Source: Sceloporus undulatus (taxonomy: Eukaryota > Chordata > Lepidosauria > Squamata > Phrynosomatidae). Taken from it: 64,000 nucleotides of DNA. Both the position numbers and the translations under genes were made by a program. The stretch lies in contig NC_056522.1 in assembly GCF_019175285.1 (NCBI RefSeq), forward strand, positions 68,156,089 through 68,220,088, in the 5' to 3' direction. Shown one piece after another: positions 22,793 to 34,566 of this stretch (position 1 is its first letter; each line of letters opens with the position of its first letter). Below the pieces are notes generated by a model. That model was not told the DNA's origin and searched no databases. It saw nothing but the letters and a program-made list of their open reading frames with translations.

Positions 22793-22935
22793 TTCCCCCC
22801 CCCCGCCCAGTTTCATTCAGCCAGATCTCCATAATAAAGGCCAGGTCAGCATGCTCATCCAAGAACAGGTCCTGGATCAATGGTGTTTTTCCATTTACCA
22901 ACCTAGCTTCATTAAGTAGAACCATTCTCATCTGA
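22793..22935 (-). mobile_element. L2-type LINE endonuclease fragment
   Basis: The - strand reads LLNEARLVNGKTPLIQDLFL, then DEHADLAFIMEIWLNE. This parallels the endonuclease start of the L2 at 39361-39747 (CNARSINNKTHILQDLLEDS, CDLACITETWL). Confidence 0.7.
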
Positions 22936-23358
22936 GGGGGTACTTCGGGAAAGGCTATCCAGATTATTTGAGGTAGGGGACAATTCAGGGGGAATTATCA
23001 CTCAGGAGACATAGTAGTTAGGGGGAGTTAGACAGATAATTTGTAGTATGTAGTGTGCTCTGTAGGGAATTTTTGCATTATATGGGTCAGGGTGAGCAGT
23101 GTGAGTCAGCACAGGTTGTGGAGGACCCTATCAGAGTGAATCATAGAATCATAAACTTGGAAGAGATCCCAAGGGCCATCCAGCCTCTGTTTAAAAACCT
23201 TCGAAGAAGGAGATTCCACCACTCTTTGAGGCAGCATGTTCCACTGTCAAACTGTTATTACTGGCAGGAAGGTCTTCCTAATATTAAGGTGGAATCTCTT
23301 TTGCTCCATGTCCTTGTCTCTGGAGCAGCAAAAACCAAACTTGCTCCTTCTTCAGTAT

Positions 23359-23622
23359 GGCCTGTTACAGACAGCCAAAATAAAGCTGCTTCGAGTCACA
23401 GTGAAGGTATGGTGTTCCAATGATGCATACGTCCTAAGAGTCCAGAAGCCACACCAAAGTCACGCTCCAGACTGGAACGTGGCTTTGGTGTGGCTTCTGG
23501 ACTCTTAAGACTGGAACGTGGCTTTGGTGTGGCTTCTGGACTCTTAAGACGCATGCATCATTGAAACACCATACCTCCACTGTGACTCGAAGCAGCTTTA
23601 TTTTGGCTGTCTGTAACAGGCC
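23359..23622. mobile_element. Harbinger-like palindromic MITE inserted in CR1
   Basis: Almost a perfect inverted repeat: GGCCTGTTACAGACAGCC at both ends, then AAAATAAAGCTGCTTCGAGT. It is flanked by TAT (23356-23358 and 23623-23625), where intact CR1 copies have one TAT. A 38-bp segment beginning GACTGGAACGTGGCTTTGG occurs twice in tandem (23473, 23510). Confidence 0.85.
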
Positions 23623-23848
23623 TATGACATCCTTTCAAATATTTAACCTTCTCTTCTCCATGCTAAATATATCCAGTTTCTTAAGTTCATCCAGTTCAGC
23701 TTATAGAACATGGTTTTTAGACCTTTCACCATTTTGGTGGCCCTCCTCTAAACATGCTTCAGCTTGTCCACATTCTTGTTCAATTGTGGTTCCCAAAACT
23801 GGACACAATATCCCAAGGAAGATCTGACCAAAGTAAAACAGATTGGTA

Positions 23849-24026
23849 CAGTGCACCCGCGCCATACGCAGGCACACTATACGCATCTTTCAGCTTATGC
23901 TGAAGCTGCCCGGCAATACAATGAATGGCATGCGTTCCCTGGCATGTTGCCATGCCCAAGCATACACATTTTTCGCCTTACGCGGGGGTCCAGAACAGGT
24001 CCCCTGCATAGGGTAAGGGTTCAGTG
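23849..24026. mobile_element. Tigger-like MITE inserted in CR1
   Basis: CAGTGCACCCGCGCC on the left and GGGTAAGGGTTCAGTG on the right, with TA at 23847-23848 and 24027-24028. Removing it restores CR1 continuity (CAGATTGGTA joins CTATTACTTC). Confidence 0.85.
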
Positions 24027-26599
24027 TACTATTACTTCCCTCTGTCTAGACACTATACTTCTATTGATTCAGCCTAGAGTTGCATTGTCTTTCTTAGCTG
24101 CCACATCACATTGCTGACTATTGTTCAGCCTGTGGTCCTCTAAGATGCCTAGAACCTTTTTACATGTACTGTCATCAAGCCAGGTGCATCCATATATGGT
24201 AATGGGGAATAAATACAATTGCTTGTATGATTCTGATTTTCGTGTTTAGTTATATAGCTTTGCTCTTTTGGGCCTTTTCTAGTTCTTTCATAGTTGCCCT
24301 TCCTATTCTTAGTCTTCTTCTGATTTCTTGACTGCAGCCCCTGTTCTGATTTATGTTTGATTACAGGTATATTAACTCTTTTACTACAGTGTATTTCTAT
24401 TTCCTCATTGTCTAGATTGAACTTGTGAAAATCCTCCATGGTCATTAGTTCTGTTTTCTTTATATTACAGCTTCAAAAGATGTTGTTTTGTCATCTCTCT
24501 GCCCCTCCCTTTTTTTTTACTATTAAATGTTCACAAGATACTGTATTTACATCAGGACTTTCAAGTTTCCCCATTACATTGATTAAAGTGTAAAAAAGAA
24601 AAGGGGGGGAAAGCCCACAGTTTGAATTATCTAAATAGCCATCCTATGAATGGGAATCAATACATTAAAAATTGGAGTGAGAGATAGTGTTGATTTGTTC
24701 TAGGCCAACATGCAAGATAACAGAACTAATTTGTACTGGTACTTTTCATGTTGTATTTACAAGTATACATTCTCTCCCTGGCCTGTTCACTAGACTTTTA
24801 CACAAAGCCCAAATCTATAGTTTTTTCCTCTAATTGTGTTGATATGCTTTCATCCATTAAGTCTGATTCAAGAAACATCTTGTCTTTTGCTTTGCGGGCT
24901 GACAGCCAATGGAGCACAGGTGAAGATGTCATAACTGGGGATTACTCAGGTGAAGCCAAATATGGAAGAACATTTTGTGTTCTTTACCCCATGATGCTAA
25001 TTGGTGGAGTTTATTCTTTATTAGCAGGGTTCACTTGGAAATGACAAACACTCTCTTAGCAATTATTTAATTTCTAGAAAAAGAGATGCCAGGTCTCTAG
25101 ACAAGATGAGGGGATGGGCAAAACAGAAAACTAGATTTACCTGGCTTTCTCTCTGAGGAAAGACTTTTTGGCTTTTTCCTCTTTTCCTTAGTGGGCATGA
25201 GCTGTCCACTATCATTGCTGTCCTTACATTGAATGCAACAAGTCTGAAAAGAAGTTCCTTTTCACATGGAGACTCTCCACATAAACAAGGATGCTAGAAA
25301 ATCAGAATTCATCCTTGCATGGGGACTCATCATATGAGTAATTTTCAAAGAAGTAGCCATGTTAGTGTATTACAGCCAAAAAGGAGGAAGGAAGAGGGAA
25401 ACAAATGGAGGAACTTCTTTTTAGATTTATCATTTTCCACATGAGATAGGGAGAATATCCATCGTTATTGCTTTGGAGCCGGGAAGTACCGCTTGAAAAG
25501 GTATATGTCTGTTGATCCCCTTTTTAGTGAAATGAACAGAAGTTGATAGAACCATTTCCAATTCAGTTTTTAAGGGGTAAAGGATAATTCATATACTAGT
25601 TACCTTCATGTCTCAAACAAAGATGAAAAAATGAAAATAACTTTGAGTTGGTTTTTTAAAAAAAATACATACCTGTGTTAGTCTTTTTCAGCATAAAATG
25701 AGAAAGGGCTATAGATGAATGAATCAAGAAGTGCCTTTGAGACTAACTGATTTATTTTTACATTAACTTTCTCTTAGAAGGGATGGATTATTATGAGAGA
25801 TTATTATTGGAATGAAATGCCTGTTAGACACTCCATTCACAGCAGAGGTACCTGTCTTAGGATGCTGTGTTTGAAAAAAGCAAATTGCAGGCAAAAAAAT
25901 AATTTTAGAATCCTCAACATGAGGAACATTTATTAAAGAAATACATTCTTGGATAGCAACAGCCTCATCCTTTATAAAGTAATCTAAAAGAGAAAAAGAT
26001 GTGAGGGAGGCATGTTTCAGCATGCCCTCCCTCATCCAAGAAGAGATGGAAAGAGAGCAGAGGGGTTCAGTCTGGGCCAGTTGCTTTTATTTTACAGAAA
26101 AGGGCAGTCACTTAATTAACCCTGACTGGGCCAGACAGTGTTATCTACCCAAAACCTTTTTGGGATAGCTGGCTAACAGAGGAAGGGAGAAAAACAGGAA
26201 GGAAAGACAGCAGATCTTAATCCCTCTCTGTCTAAAACGTCTCATCCCTAGTGGACAAGAGGCCAGCAAGAACAAGCACAGGGGCTGATGTTTCTTCCAG
26301 CCCTTTCATGGATATAAATATACTTCTTCAGAGCCCTGAAAGACTGATATCCACAAAAGCTGATGCAAAAATAAACCAGTCTCAAAAGTGCTAGTAGATT
26401 CTGTCATAATTCCCCTTCTCTTTGAGCTTTTACAATTGGGACCTATCTTATATACTCAACCCAACCACCTACTCCCACCAGTGCAAGAAATCTGTTGCTA
26501 CAGCATCCCTGATAGACGGCCAGCCAGCCTCTTCTTTTAAATGTTATAATGCAGGAAAATCTGCTACTTTTGAAGGCTATTTTATTCTTGACCAGTGAG

Positions 26600-27034
26600 C
26601 AGGGCTGGCTCTAGGGTTGGGCCGGGGTCTTTTGGGGCTTATTGTTTTTATTGTTGTATACTGTATTAACTCTGCTGTTGCCTGTCTCAATCCTCAAAGC
26701 GGAAGAGGTGGGATATAAATAAATATTTATTTTTATTATTATTATAGGTATTTGGCCACCCTAGGTGAGAAATATTTTGGCACTCCCTGTCACCCCTCAT
26801 AATTATTTTCACCCCATGATTTCCACTGTTTCATTTGTTAAAGCTAAACATGACATAAAACTTAGGTCCCAGTCTCTCATCATAGTACTAAGAATTAGTC
26901 AAAATGTAATGAGTTTTCACTTTAATATTGCTTAATTACGCAAACAAATTATACAAAAAAAGCTGCTAAGCCGCCCCTAAATTTTGTCTCCGTAGGCAGC
27001 TGCCTAGTTCGCCTATATGGATGAGCCGGCCCTG
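26600..27034. mobile_element. hAT element with 8-bp target duplication and an L2 insert
   Basis: The ends CAGGGCTGGCTC and, inverted, CAGGGCCGGCTC are flanked by CCAGTGAG on both sides (26592-26599, 27035-27042). A perfect 8-bp duplication and CAGGG ends are diagnostic of hAT. About 26625-26745 is an L2-type LINE 3' end (GTTGTATACTGTATTAAC, then GAGGTGGGATATAAATAAAT) inserted into it. Confidence 0.88.
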
Positions 27035-27522
27035 CCAGTGAGTATATTTAGGTCACAGTTGGCTTGCTGCATTTACATTGCATTGGGCAGAAAGATCTAT
27101 AGGCAATAGAGGCAAAACCAGAAGTTATGTTTGAGTGGTTCTAAGTTGTAGTTTCTTAAAGGATATGTGCCCCAACTGAAATTTAACTTGACACTTTACT
27201 CAGTCACCATGTGGAGTGGGTTAATGTTTGTTGTATTTTCACTTCCGTTGTCCATTCTGCTCATGTATATCCAGTTTACTATTTTTGGACTATGTATAGT
27301 TCCACCAGATTGTCAGAATGTACTATTTGGTGTTTCCTTTAAACTAAAATAAAGACTAAAAATAAAGAGAGCAAACAGACGGATACTTGAATAAAATCTT
27401 TGTCTGTTCATTCCTGTTGCTCTGAAAAATTTTCAGGGACAGAAAACTAGCCTGTGAGCCCCTTCAAAATTTCCCACTTCTTTTGAAAATAAGAAGGTTG
27501 CTTAGAAGACTTAGAATAATAG

Positions 27523-27742
27523 GGAGCTCAGGTGGCGCAATGGTTAAATGCCATTACTGCAACCACAAGGTTGTGAATTTGATCCCAGGGCTCCAAGGTC
27601 GACTCAGCCTTCTATCCTTTCGTAGGTCGATAAAATGAGTACCCAGAGTGTTGGGGGGGCAATTGGCTTACAGACTAAACTGCTTAGAGAGTGCAGATTT
27701 CACTGATAAGTGATATAGAAATGTAAATTCTATTGCTACAAT
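27523..27742 (+). mobile_element. tRNA-derived SINE, full length
   Basis: The head has an A-box-like GGTGGCGCAATGGTTAAATG and a B-box-like GGTTGTGAATTTGATCCC, followed by CTCAGCCTTCTATCC, TCGATAAAATGAGTACCC and a body ending in a TTCTATTGCTAC tail. It is a different family from the BovB-tailed SINE. Confidence 0.85.
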
Positions 27743-27835
27743 AGGCAATGTAGATACACACGGAGCCACTACCTATAACAGAGGCATCGCTATTAATTAG
27801 TCCCAGAGCACAAAGCCTAACAAGATATTCAAATA

Positions 27836-28064
27836 CAGTGGACCCTTGTTATACGCTGGGGTTTGGTTCCAAGATCCCCCGTGGATAACAAAATCCATGG
27901 ATGCTCAAGTCCCATTAAATATAATGACATAGCAAAATGGTGTCCTTTATAAAAATGGGAAATCAAGGTTTCATATTTGAAATTTATACTTTTTTACAAA
28001 TATTTTCAAACCATGGATGCTTGAATCCATGTATTAAAAATCCATGTAAAAGAAGGTCTAACTG
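27836..28064. mobile_element. mariner/Tigger-like MITE
   Basis: CAGTGGACCCTTGTTATACG at the left, an inverted end finishing AACTG at the right, and TA on both sides (27834-27835, 28065-28066). Same family as 18017-18246, inverted. Confidence 0.85.
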
Positions 28065-28665
28065 TATTTCACAAAGCAGTGCATTAATGATACAGTTTTA
28101 TGTACCTTAGCTAACTGCTTTTCTTTTGTTTCCATTTCATTTTAACCAGTTGAGAGTTTAATGGAAGTCTCTTGAAGATTCTCACCTCAACTGTAAAAGG
28201 AAAAAAAATCAGATGAAGGAAAAGCATAGCAAGACACATTAGGGATTGTTAGGTATAGTGAGACAGAAGAATTTTTATTTTTTCATATTAACAATGAATC
28301 CATTTTTGTTTGAGGTTCTCCCCACCACTTCCTTTGTGAACACCATTTTCAGATTGGTGTTCACTTTTCAGATACTCAATGTACAGTAATTGCAGAGAGA
28401 TAAATGGCATGCCATTCTGAACCTATACATTGGCTTTAATGTACCGAAAAGAAAATGGGATGGCATGCTGTGTATTCCTTGTTTTCCTATCTGCTGAATC
28501 AGAAGGCAACATGCAGGAGGCACATTTCTGCTTTTGTTGGTGCAAATGGATACTTTATGGAATATTCCAAAACATATCCACCATCAACACTGTGCCAGTA
28601 TAATGACAATTTCTTAGGTTTGTGTCTCTCCCCCTCCCTTTTCTGTTTATTTTAAACTCTTCTAG

Positions 28666-28794
28666 GTATCCAAGGCTGCTGCAGATTTATTGGCATATTG
28701 TGATGCTCATATGGGAGAAGACCCTCTTATTATGCCAGTGCCTGCATCTGAAAATCCCTTCAGGGAGAAGAAGCTCTTGTGTACTATCCTTTGA
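28666..28794 (+). CDS. GNG4: GNG4 coding exon 2 (residues 34-75, stop)
   Basis: Encodes [20 protein letters not shown] then [20 protein letters not shown] and IL, ending with TGA at 28792-28794. The total length with the first exon is 75 residues, exactly that of human GNG4. The NPFREKK segment is the conserved G-gamma C-terminus. The final CTIL is a CAAX box whose terminal leucine directs geranylgeranylation, the modification expected for this subunit. The acceptor is a T-rich tract ending CTTCTAG at 28659-28665. The FF before the CAAX box in human is LL here, a conservative change. No lesion is seen; the gene looks functional. Confidence 0.97.
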   Translation, partial: VSKAAADLLAYCDAHMGEDPLIMPVPASENPFREKKLLCTIL

Positions 28795-29990
28795 ATTACC
28801 TTACAGTTAAAAATGTCCTTTGTGAAAATACATTACTGATGGTGCATGCGTTTTCTGGAGACTTCTTCCATACAATAATTTAATCCAAAATTGACTGTTA
28901 ATAAGAACACAGTACATTTTAAGTGAGTGTAGATATTTTAAATGGAAAATTGATGTCATTTTTTTTCTATTGGTGTTCTATTAAATATTTCTGTTGTCAG
29001 CTGTTTGTTTTATAATGAAAGAACTTTATTTGGTTTGAGGTATGTGATAATTACATTTTCTCAGATTTTGTTAGTATGATTATTTGTGAGAGAGACTCAT
29101 ACCAAGATGAGCAATAGCTACTTTCAACATTTGAAAACCTTTCTTTTAAGGAAGGAGAATTCAGCAGATAGTATGGTGCTTGATGACATTTTAAACATGG
29201 GAGCTTCCTCACCAACCTGTTGATAGCATTTGATCTGCAGGGCAGCTGTACCTTAAGAATTGGAAGCTGCTTTATATCAAGTCAGATACTTGCTCAATAA
29301 TATCTATTCTGACTGGCAGCAGATGCCTCTGGTTTTGAATAGAAGCCTTATTGCAATCCAGTTTAGAGATGCTAGGGACATTTCCTATTGAGCTCGAGTC
29401 TTTCGATTGCATCAAAAACGATTGTAAGTGGAGATTTTCTCCCCTTTTATTTCATTACAAAGACAGCAAGCCAAACTGAGACCATACTGATGTAATCCCA
29501 CTGATCAAAGTGGTACACTGGAAGATTAGCTGGGCCAGTGTGGGACACAGTATAAATGAGGAATTGCTGCACAGAGTTCCACACATCTTTTTAAAAGCAT
29601 TGATTCTACCACATCTCAACATGACTTTAATATTTTTTGTATTCCAGTTTGGACACCAAACACCAAAATTGCTAGAAATCTGCATGTTTCTAGTATAATT
29701 CAGTATGCGTTAAGCAACTGTTTCCTATGTTTGTTCTTCATCTTGGCTCTTACTCTTAACTGTTCCCTTATGTTGGGGCCAAATTGAGGCAAAAGGCTAA
29801 ACATGCATCCCAACTTCCTTTTGAGATAATCAGGTAGCACTTCTAAATTATATTGTTAATTTATTTTATATTGTTAATTTGTTTTAAGATATGTGCTCAA
29901 CATTGTTGCTATGTGACCTCAGTTATTTTTTCTTCACCTTTTAATATTTTAATAAAGGTTACTATGATTTGTGATCGTTGCACTTGTAAT
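28795..29990 (+). other. GNG4: Probable GNG4 3' untranslated region
   Basis: About 1.2 kb of AT-rich sequence with no recognisable mobile element follows the stop codon. It contains AATAAA at 29951-29956 with a GT-rich stretch (TTTGTGATCGTTGCACTTGT) just after it, a plausible polyadenylation site. A SINE begins at 30013. The 3' end is inferred; transcript data would settle it. Confidence 0.4.
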
Positions 29991-30012
29991 AATCTGCCTG
30001 CCTGTTTGATTG

Positions 30013-30250
30013 ATTGTTTTTGTGTGCCTTCAAGTCATATAGAATTTATGGTGACCCTATCATGTGGGTTTTGTGTTTTTTGTTTTTTGCAAGATTTGTT
30101 CAGAAGGGGTTTGTCATTGCCTTCCTTTGAGGCTAGGAGATTGTGACTTGCCCAACATCACCCAGCTTGTTTCCATGGACGAGGGGAATTTGAATCCTGA
30201 TCTTCAGAGGCATAGTCCAGTGCTGAAACCATTACACCACCCTGGCTCTT
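30013..30250 (-). mobile_element. BovB-tailed tRNA-derived SINE, full length
   Basis: On the - strand the head reads GAGCCAGGGTGGTGTAATGG (A-box region) and GATTCAAATTC (B-box region), then CAAGTCACAATCTCCTAGCC, GGAAGGCAATGAC and a tail with TGACTTGAAGGCACAC. The tail equals the end of the BovB LINE at 1400-1447, suggesting mobilisation by BovB machinery. Confidence 0.88.
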
Positions 30251-31529
30251 TTTGAGTTATATAATGTGTTTAATAACTTGGAGCTGAGTTCCACTTGTGC
30301 AAGAGATTCAGTAGGTGAGATTGTATTTGAAGCTAGAAGAGAATAAGTTCTGCCAGCATACTTACCCAAAGAATCCCAGAGGTCAAAGAGAAGCCAGCTG
30401 AGAGAGAAAGGGAAGTGTGGCTGGCTACTGGCAGTGTGAAGGAGCCCAGGGGAGATGGAGCTGCACTGTCTATCAAAATTGTTGTGTAAGCTATTACATC
30501 CTTATGCAACATCAGGGAAAAAAAAGTCTTTACACTGGGGTAATCTCCAGTCATGACAGCATAAATCTCCAAGATGATTCTGGCCATTATAAGATTTTAG
30601 GCAAATCTTACTTTCTCAGCCTCAGTTTTCTGTCATAGTTGGAGTTGTCATATTCCAGTTCCTTAAGTCTGGATGAGATAATCTGCAAATGTACTTAACA
30701 TAAAAATATAACATATGATTGGTTGATGTTTTTAATCATTTAAAAATGCAATTTACTTTATATCATTCAGAGGAGCACAAGGCTTCTGGATGCAACTGAG
30801 TTCTGGATATGGACCCTAGGGAGCTGTTGGGAGCAACTTCGGGTGGGCAATGGTATCAAATTTAGGGAACATTTTCTTTTCTTTTTTTGTGACCCTTTGG
30901 GGATCACTAAACTGCCAAAAAAATTATAAAGGAACAGAAGTGGCTGGAAGTCCCCTTATGCTATAGAAAACTAAGGCTAAGGTCCTAGTTCAGACTCTTA
31001 GCCATGACTTCATAGCTATGCTTTAACTTTCCATCCGACAATTGAACCCCATCTTAAAAGCCAGCCAGCCATCTGGAGGTCTGTTCTGCTGGAGAGTGGG
31101 GTGCTGCTGGATGACATGGCCAGTGCCTTCCTGCCAGTGAGTGAAGTTGCAATGAAGAGTTGTGACAGGTCCTCATCTGCTTCTTGCAGTCAGGAGGGGC
31201 TGATAACATAATCCTGCTGTGCCTCCATTGCTTCCAACAACTTTTAAGGTGAGTTGCAGGGTAACATCTTTCACTCATACCACTTCTGTAGATCTGACTA
31301 TCCTTTTTTTAACTACACAAAAATTATTAAGAAGAAAAAAGATTGAATAATCCCATAGTGTTTTTAAGAGATTGCAATGGAAAGTGTAGTTGGCCTGGCA
31401 GTTCCATCCCCTCGATTCCAATCACTCACCTTGCCTTTCCCCCCCTCAGGTAGCTGGGCCTCAAGGTGATCACTGAGTGTGATGGATGGATGCTAAAATG
31501 TAACCAATATTCTTTGTTAATTATTGAAT

Positions 31530-31949
31530 TACCACATATACTCAACTATAAGTCAACCTCATGTATAAGTTGAGGTCAGGTTTTGGGAACAAAATTATGG
31601 ATTTTGCCATGACCCATGAATAGGTTGAAGGTAAAACTTGGAGGCTCCTTTAGTATGTGTATGTGTGTGTATGGCAAGAGAGACTCTCATTGATGCTTTT
31701 TGCTTCATTGTTTCAGCTTTCATTTCAACCAGACACGTGGGTGGAAGAGGGGCTCTGAAACAAACAGATATCAATCAATCACTCAGAACTTTTCTGCTTG
31801 GCTCCAGAGAGAATTATGCTCCTCTCCACACCGCATGGGGAAAGAGCTGCTATCACATTACCATTGTGACACGTAATTAAGTTGACCTGGGATTTTGGAG
31901 TCAATTTTTGGGCATAAATGTTTACACTTATAGATGAGTATATACAGTA
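31530..31949. mobile_element. TIR element, family A
   Basis: TACCACATATACTCAACTAT followed by AAGTCAACCTCATGTATAAG at the left mirrors ACACTTATAGATGAGTATAT then ACAGTA at the right. The second copy is at 48490-48797. Ends and AT-rich flanks suggest a TA-targeting element, but the superfamily is undetermined. Confidence 0.6.
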
Positions 31950-32516
31950 AAACATTCCAACAGAGAGATAGAAAACAAAAAAACATGAAGGTTTTTTTAT
32001 CTAGCAAATAAAATAAGCATGTAGCCTTATGCTGGTTTCACACACAAACAGTAAGTCCTCGGTTTCAAATAAAGTATTATTATTATCATTTATTTATAGA
32101 GCACCATCACTGTACATGAGACTTTACAAGAAAAAAGAACATGGGGAAAAAACAGTTCCCTATCCTCAATCTTACAGTCTAAAGGCATAACACACAAGGA
32201 AAGGGGATAGTAGTGAGGTAGGGGATTAAGTCCAGCAGAAACTGCCTCTTCTTCTCTCCCTCCAAAGCCATGGCAATGGCAGCTGGAATGGAGGGAAGGC
32301 CTTTCATCTTCCTCTGAGACTAGGCATGGCGGAATTGTGCCTGGCACTTGTCCCTCTCCAAGGCCATAGCAATGGCCATTGAAGTGGAGGGAGGGCCCTT
32401 CATCTTTCTCTTCAGTTTCAAAGAAAGTAACACTTCTTCCTGAACACTCTCCACATTATAAGTTCTCAAAACCCTATTCATATCCTTAATTGACTGTTTA
32501 ACAGATCAGACTCAAG

Positions 32517-32952
32517 GGCTGCATCTGCACTGCAGAAATAATCCAGTTTGACACCACTTTAACTGCCATGGCTCAATTCTATGAAATGATGGGAAATGTA
32601 TTTTTGTGAGACATTTAGCCATCTTTATCGGAGGGCTTTGATGTCCCAACAAACTACAGCTACATCTGCACTGCAGTAATAACCCAGTTTTATACCACCA
32701 CTTTCATTGCCATGGTGCAGTGCTATGGAATTATGGGATCTGTAGTTTTGTGAGACATTTAGCTTTCTCTGTCAGAGAGCTCTGGCACCACTACACACTA
32801 CAATTCCCAGAATTCCATGGCATTGAGCCATGACAGTTAAAGTGGTGTCAAACTGGATTATTACTGCAGCCTACAATGTCTTGAAAAGAATTGGAAGAGA
32901 CCACAAGGGCCATCTAGTCCAATCGGATTATTTGTGCAATGAGGATGCAGCC
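32517..32952. mobile_element. Nested hAT-like palindromic MITEs
   Basis: The outer copy begins GGGCTGCATCTGCACTGCAG at 32517 and ends GAGGATGCAGCC near 32952. An inner copy runs about 32660-32880 (CTACATCTGCACTGCAGTAA to GATTATTACTGCAGCC), and a ~40-bp CR1 scrap (TTGGAAGAGACCACAAGGGC) sits at 32889-32925. Confidence 0.75.
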
Positions 32953-33218
32953 TAGAATATATCCTTTCCCTCATATGCTCCCTCCACATCATATCACGAG
33001 CTGCAACTGGCTAGTTCTACCTAGGCTGGCCCAGCTTCTTGCTTCACAATAATGTTAGGAATCATATGGAAGGAGGAACAATTAAAGTTGCTATATATTT
33101 CATTAGTAACAGCAACATCTGTGGCCATTGCTATGAGAGTAAGCCAGTCGACAGGATGTTTCAAAAAGCAGGAAAATGGGAAATAGGATTTGCAGACTCA
33201 CACATTAATGAGTTAAGT

Positions 33219-33417
33219 CAGTGGTGGTGAACCTATGGCATGCGTGCCAGAGGTGGCACTCGGAGCCCTCTCTGTAGGTACACACGCTGTTGCCCCAGCA
33301 CAGGGTTCACCAGAGTTCGTTACTAGAAAGCCAGAGGGATGCAGCACTTTGCAATAAATAAGTAGGTTTGGGGTTGCAGTTTGGGCACTTGGGTCTCTAA
33401 AAGATTCGCCATCACTG
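33219..33417. mobile_element. hAT MITE with perfect 8-bp target duplication
   Basis: CAGTGGTGGTGAACCTATGG at the left and GATTCGCCATCACTG at the right, flanked by AGTTAAGT on each side (33211-33218, 33418-33425). A related, inverted copy lies at 61778-61976. Confidence 0.9.
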
Positions 33418-34304
33418 AGTTAAGTGATGGTAAAACAATAATGGTGTTCTTTGCCTGTTTAATCTAGTACACTAAAACACTTGTACACCAAGAGTACTAA
33501 ACTTGCACTCCAACTATAAGTATTACATGGAGTTAAAATAAGTGCAGAATGAGATAAATATAGCAGGCAAATTTCCTTGGTTATCTTTTTTTTTTTTAAT
33601 TATGTATTTGTTCTTCAAGGCATTACCTTTTAAATGCAATTTCTTGGCTTAGCCTCCATATTAGTTAGACAAAGAAGTTTAATATAATTATTAAGCAAAC
33701 ACTACAGAGCTTTCCATTCTCATTTGTAATCAGATGTACTTCTACATTCTCCTGCCTTTGTCCGCTGCTTCAAGAGCACTAAAAATCCCCATAAATAGCC
33801 TCCAATATTTCTATTCTTGCATATACCCTTTTCAACAGCTGCAGGGTATGTGGTGCGTGTAGGGAAACAAGGATTATTATGTCTACAGGCAAATGTATGT
33901 GGGTGGGGTGGGAGAGCCAACTGCCACAAGAAATTAATATTTCATAGCATGCCATTTTGCCCACACCTCCCCTGGATACCAAAATAAAATCATAATGACT
34001 GCCTCTTAATTAATTGTGAATTTCTGTATTGGGCTCTGAATCCTAAATACAAAATCCAAGGCAAAATCTTGCATGAGTAGCAGCTTCAATTGGTACTGCA
34101 ATGATTCACCACCCCCATACCTCACATCTATTTATTTATATACATCTAAGCTTGAATTTTAAAGAGTATTTTAACAGATATGGCCATTTTTAGATAATGC
34201 TTTATGAAAGCAAGAAAAAACAATGAGTTGCTTCCTTCATAATAAGCTCCACCAGGGAACCCTTTCTACATCATAATTGATTTAATTTTAACAAGGCAGC
34301 GCCA

Positions 34305-34318
34305 GTTACTATGGCAAC
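34305..34318. promoter_or_regulatory. X-box-like (RFX) motif
   Basis: GTTACTATGGCAAC fits the imperfect-palindrome RFX consensus RYYNYY-NN-RRNRAC at every position. It lies in AT-rich, non-repeat sequence between the two genes. Binding is unproven and a 14-bp match can occur by chance. Confidence 0.35.
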
Positions 34319-34566
34319 ATGTTTACTTCTCTTTTTTCAACTGATGTAGGTCTAACCGGGACAGTGATCATGGAAAATATAGGCCATAATGCAGTGTTGC
34401 CTCTCTTTTAGTCATTCTTTATATCAGTGACTATTACATTCAAATGTTTTTAAAACTTAGCATATCTCAGAACCAAACAGGAGATCAGTTTTTGAAAGAA
34501 AGAAAAAATATTGATTACACAACACTCTGACCTGACAGTTTCATCTAGATGCCACGCAGCATGTAA

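Larger units (their letters stand above)
23139..24200 (-). mobile_element. CR1 LINE fragment broken by two DNA elements
   Basis: CR1 3' text runs 23139-23358, resumes at 23623-23848 and again at 24027 to about 24200. The order and spacing match 2706-3380. The gaps are filled exactly by the elements at 23359-23622 and 23849-24026. A short deletion occurs near 23185. The copy is older than its inserts. Confidence 0.88.
17065..28665 (+). other. GNG4: GNG4 intron 2
   Basis: An 11.6 kb phase-0 intron between coding exons. It holds Tigger-like MITEs (18017, 27836), Harbinger-like elements (18945, 20993, 23359), a Penelope-like fragment (20446), a mariner MITE (21459), SINEs (22453, 27523), an interrupted CR1 (23139-24200) and an hAT element with a perfect target duplication (26600). 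The stretches 17070-18010, 19480-20440 and 24200-26580 show no gene. Within the last, 25673-25790 and 26284-26400 carry old repeat phrases (TTTGAGACTAACTGATTTAT) of an unassigned family. Confidence 0.9.

Noticed and set aside
24748-25044. A 98-codon + strand open frame in GNG4 intron 2
   Set aside because: No family resemblance, no plausible splice context and average intronic composition; treated as a chance frame.
27523-27742. Possible tRNA gene from A- and B-box-like sequence
   Set aside because: The boxes head a SINE with a body and tail; no cloverleaf with paired acceptor stem is present. The same applies to 30013-30250 and 52468-52645.
28795-29700. Extra GNG4-like exon or second G-gamma gene
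   Set aside because: No further G-gamma text after the CTIL stop; the region is better read as 3' untranslated sequence.
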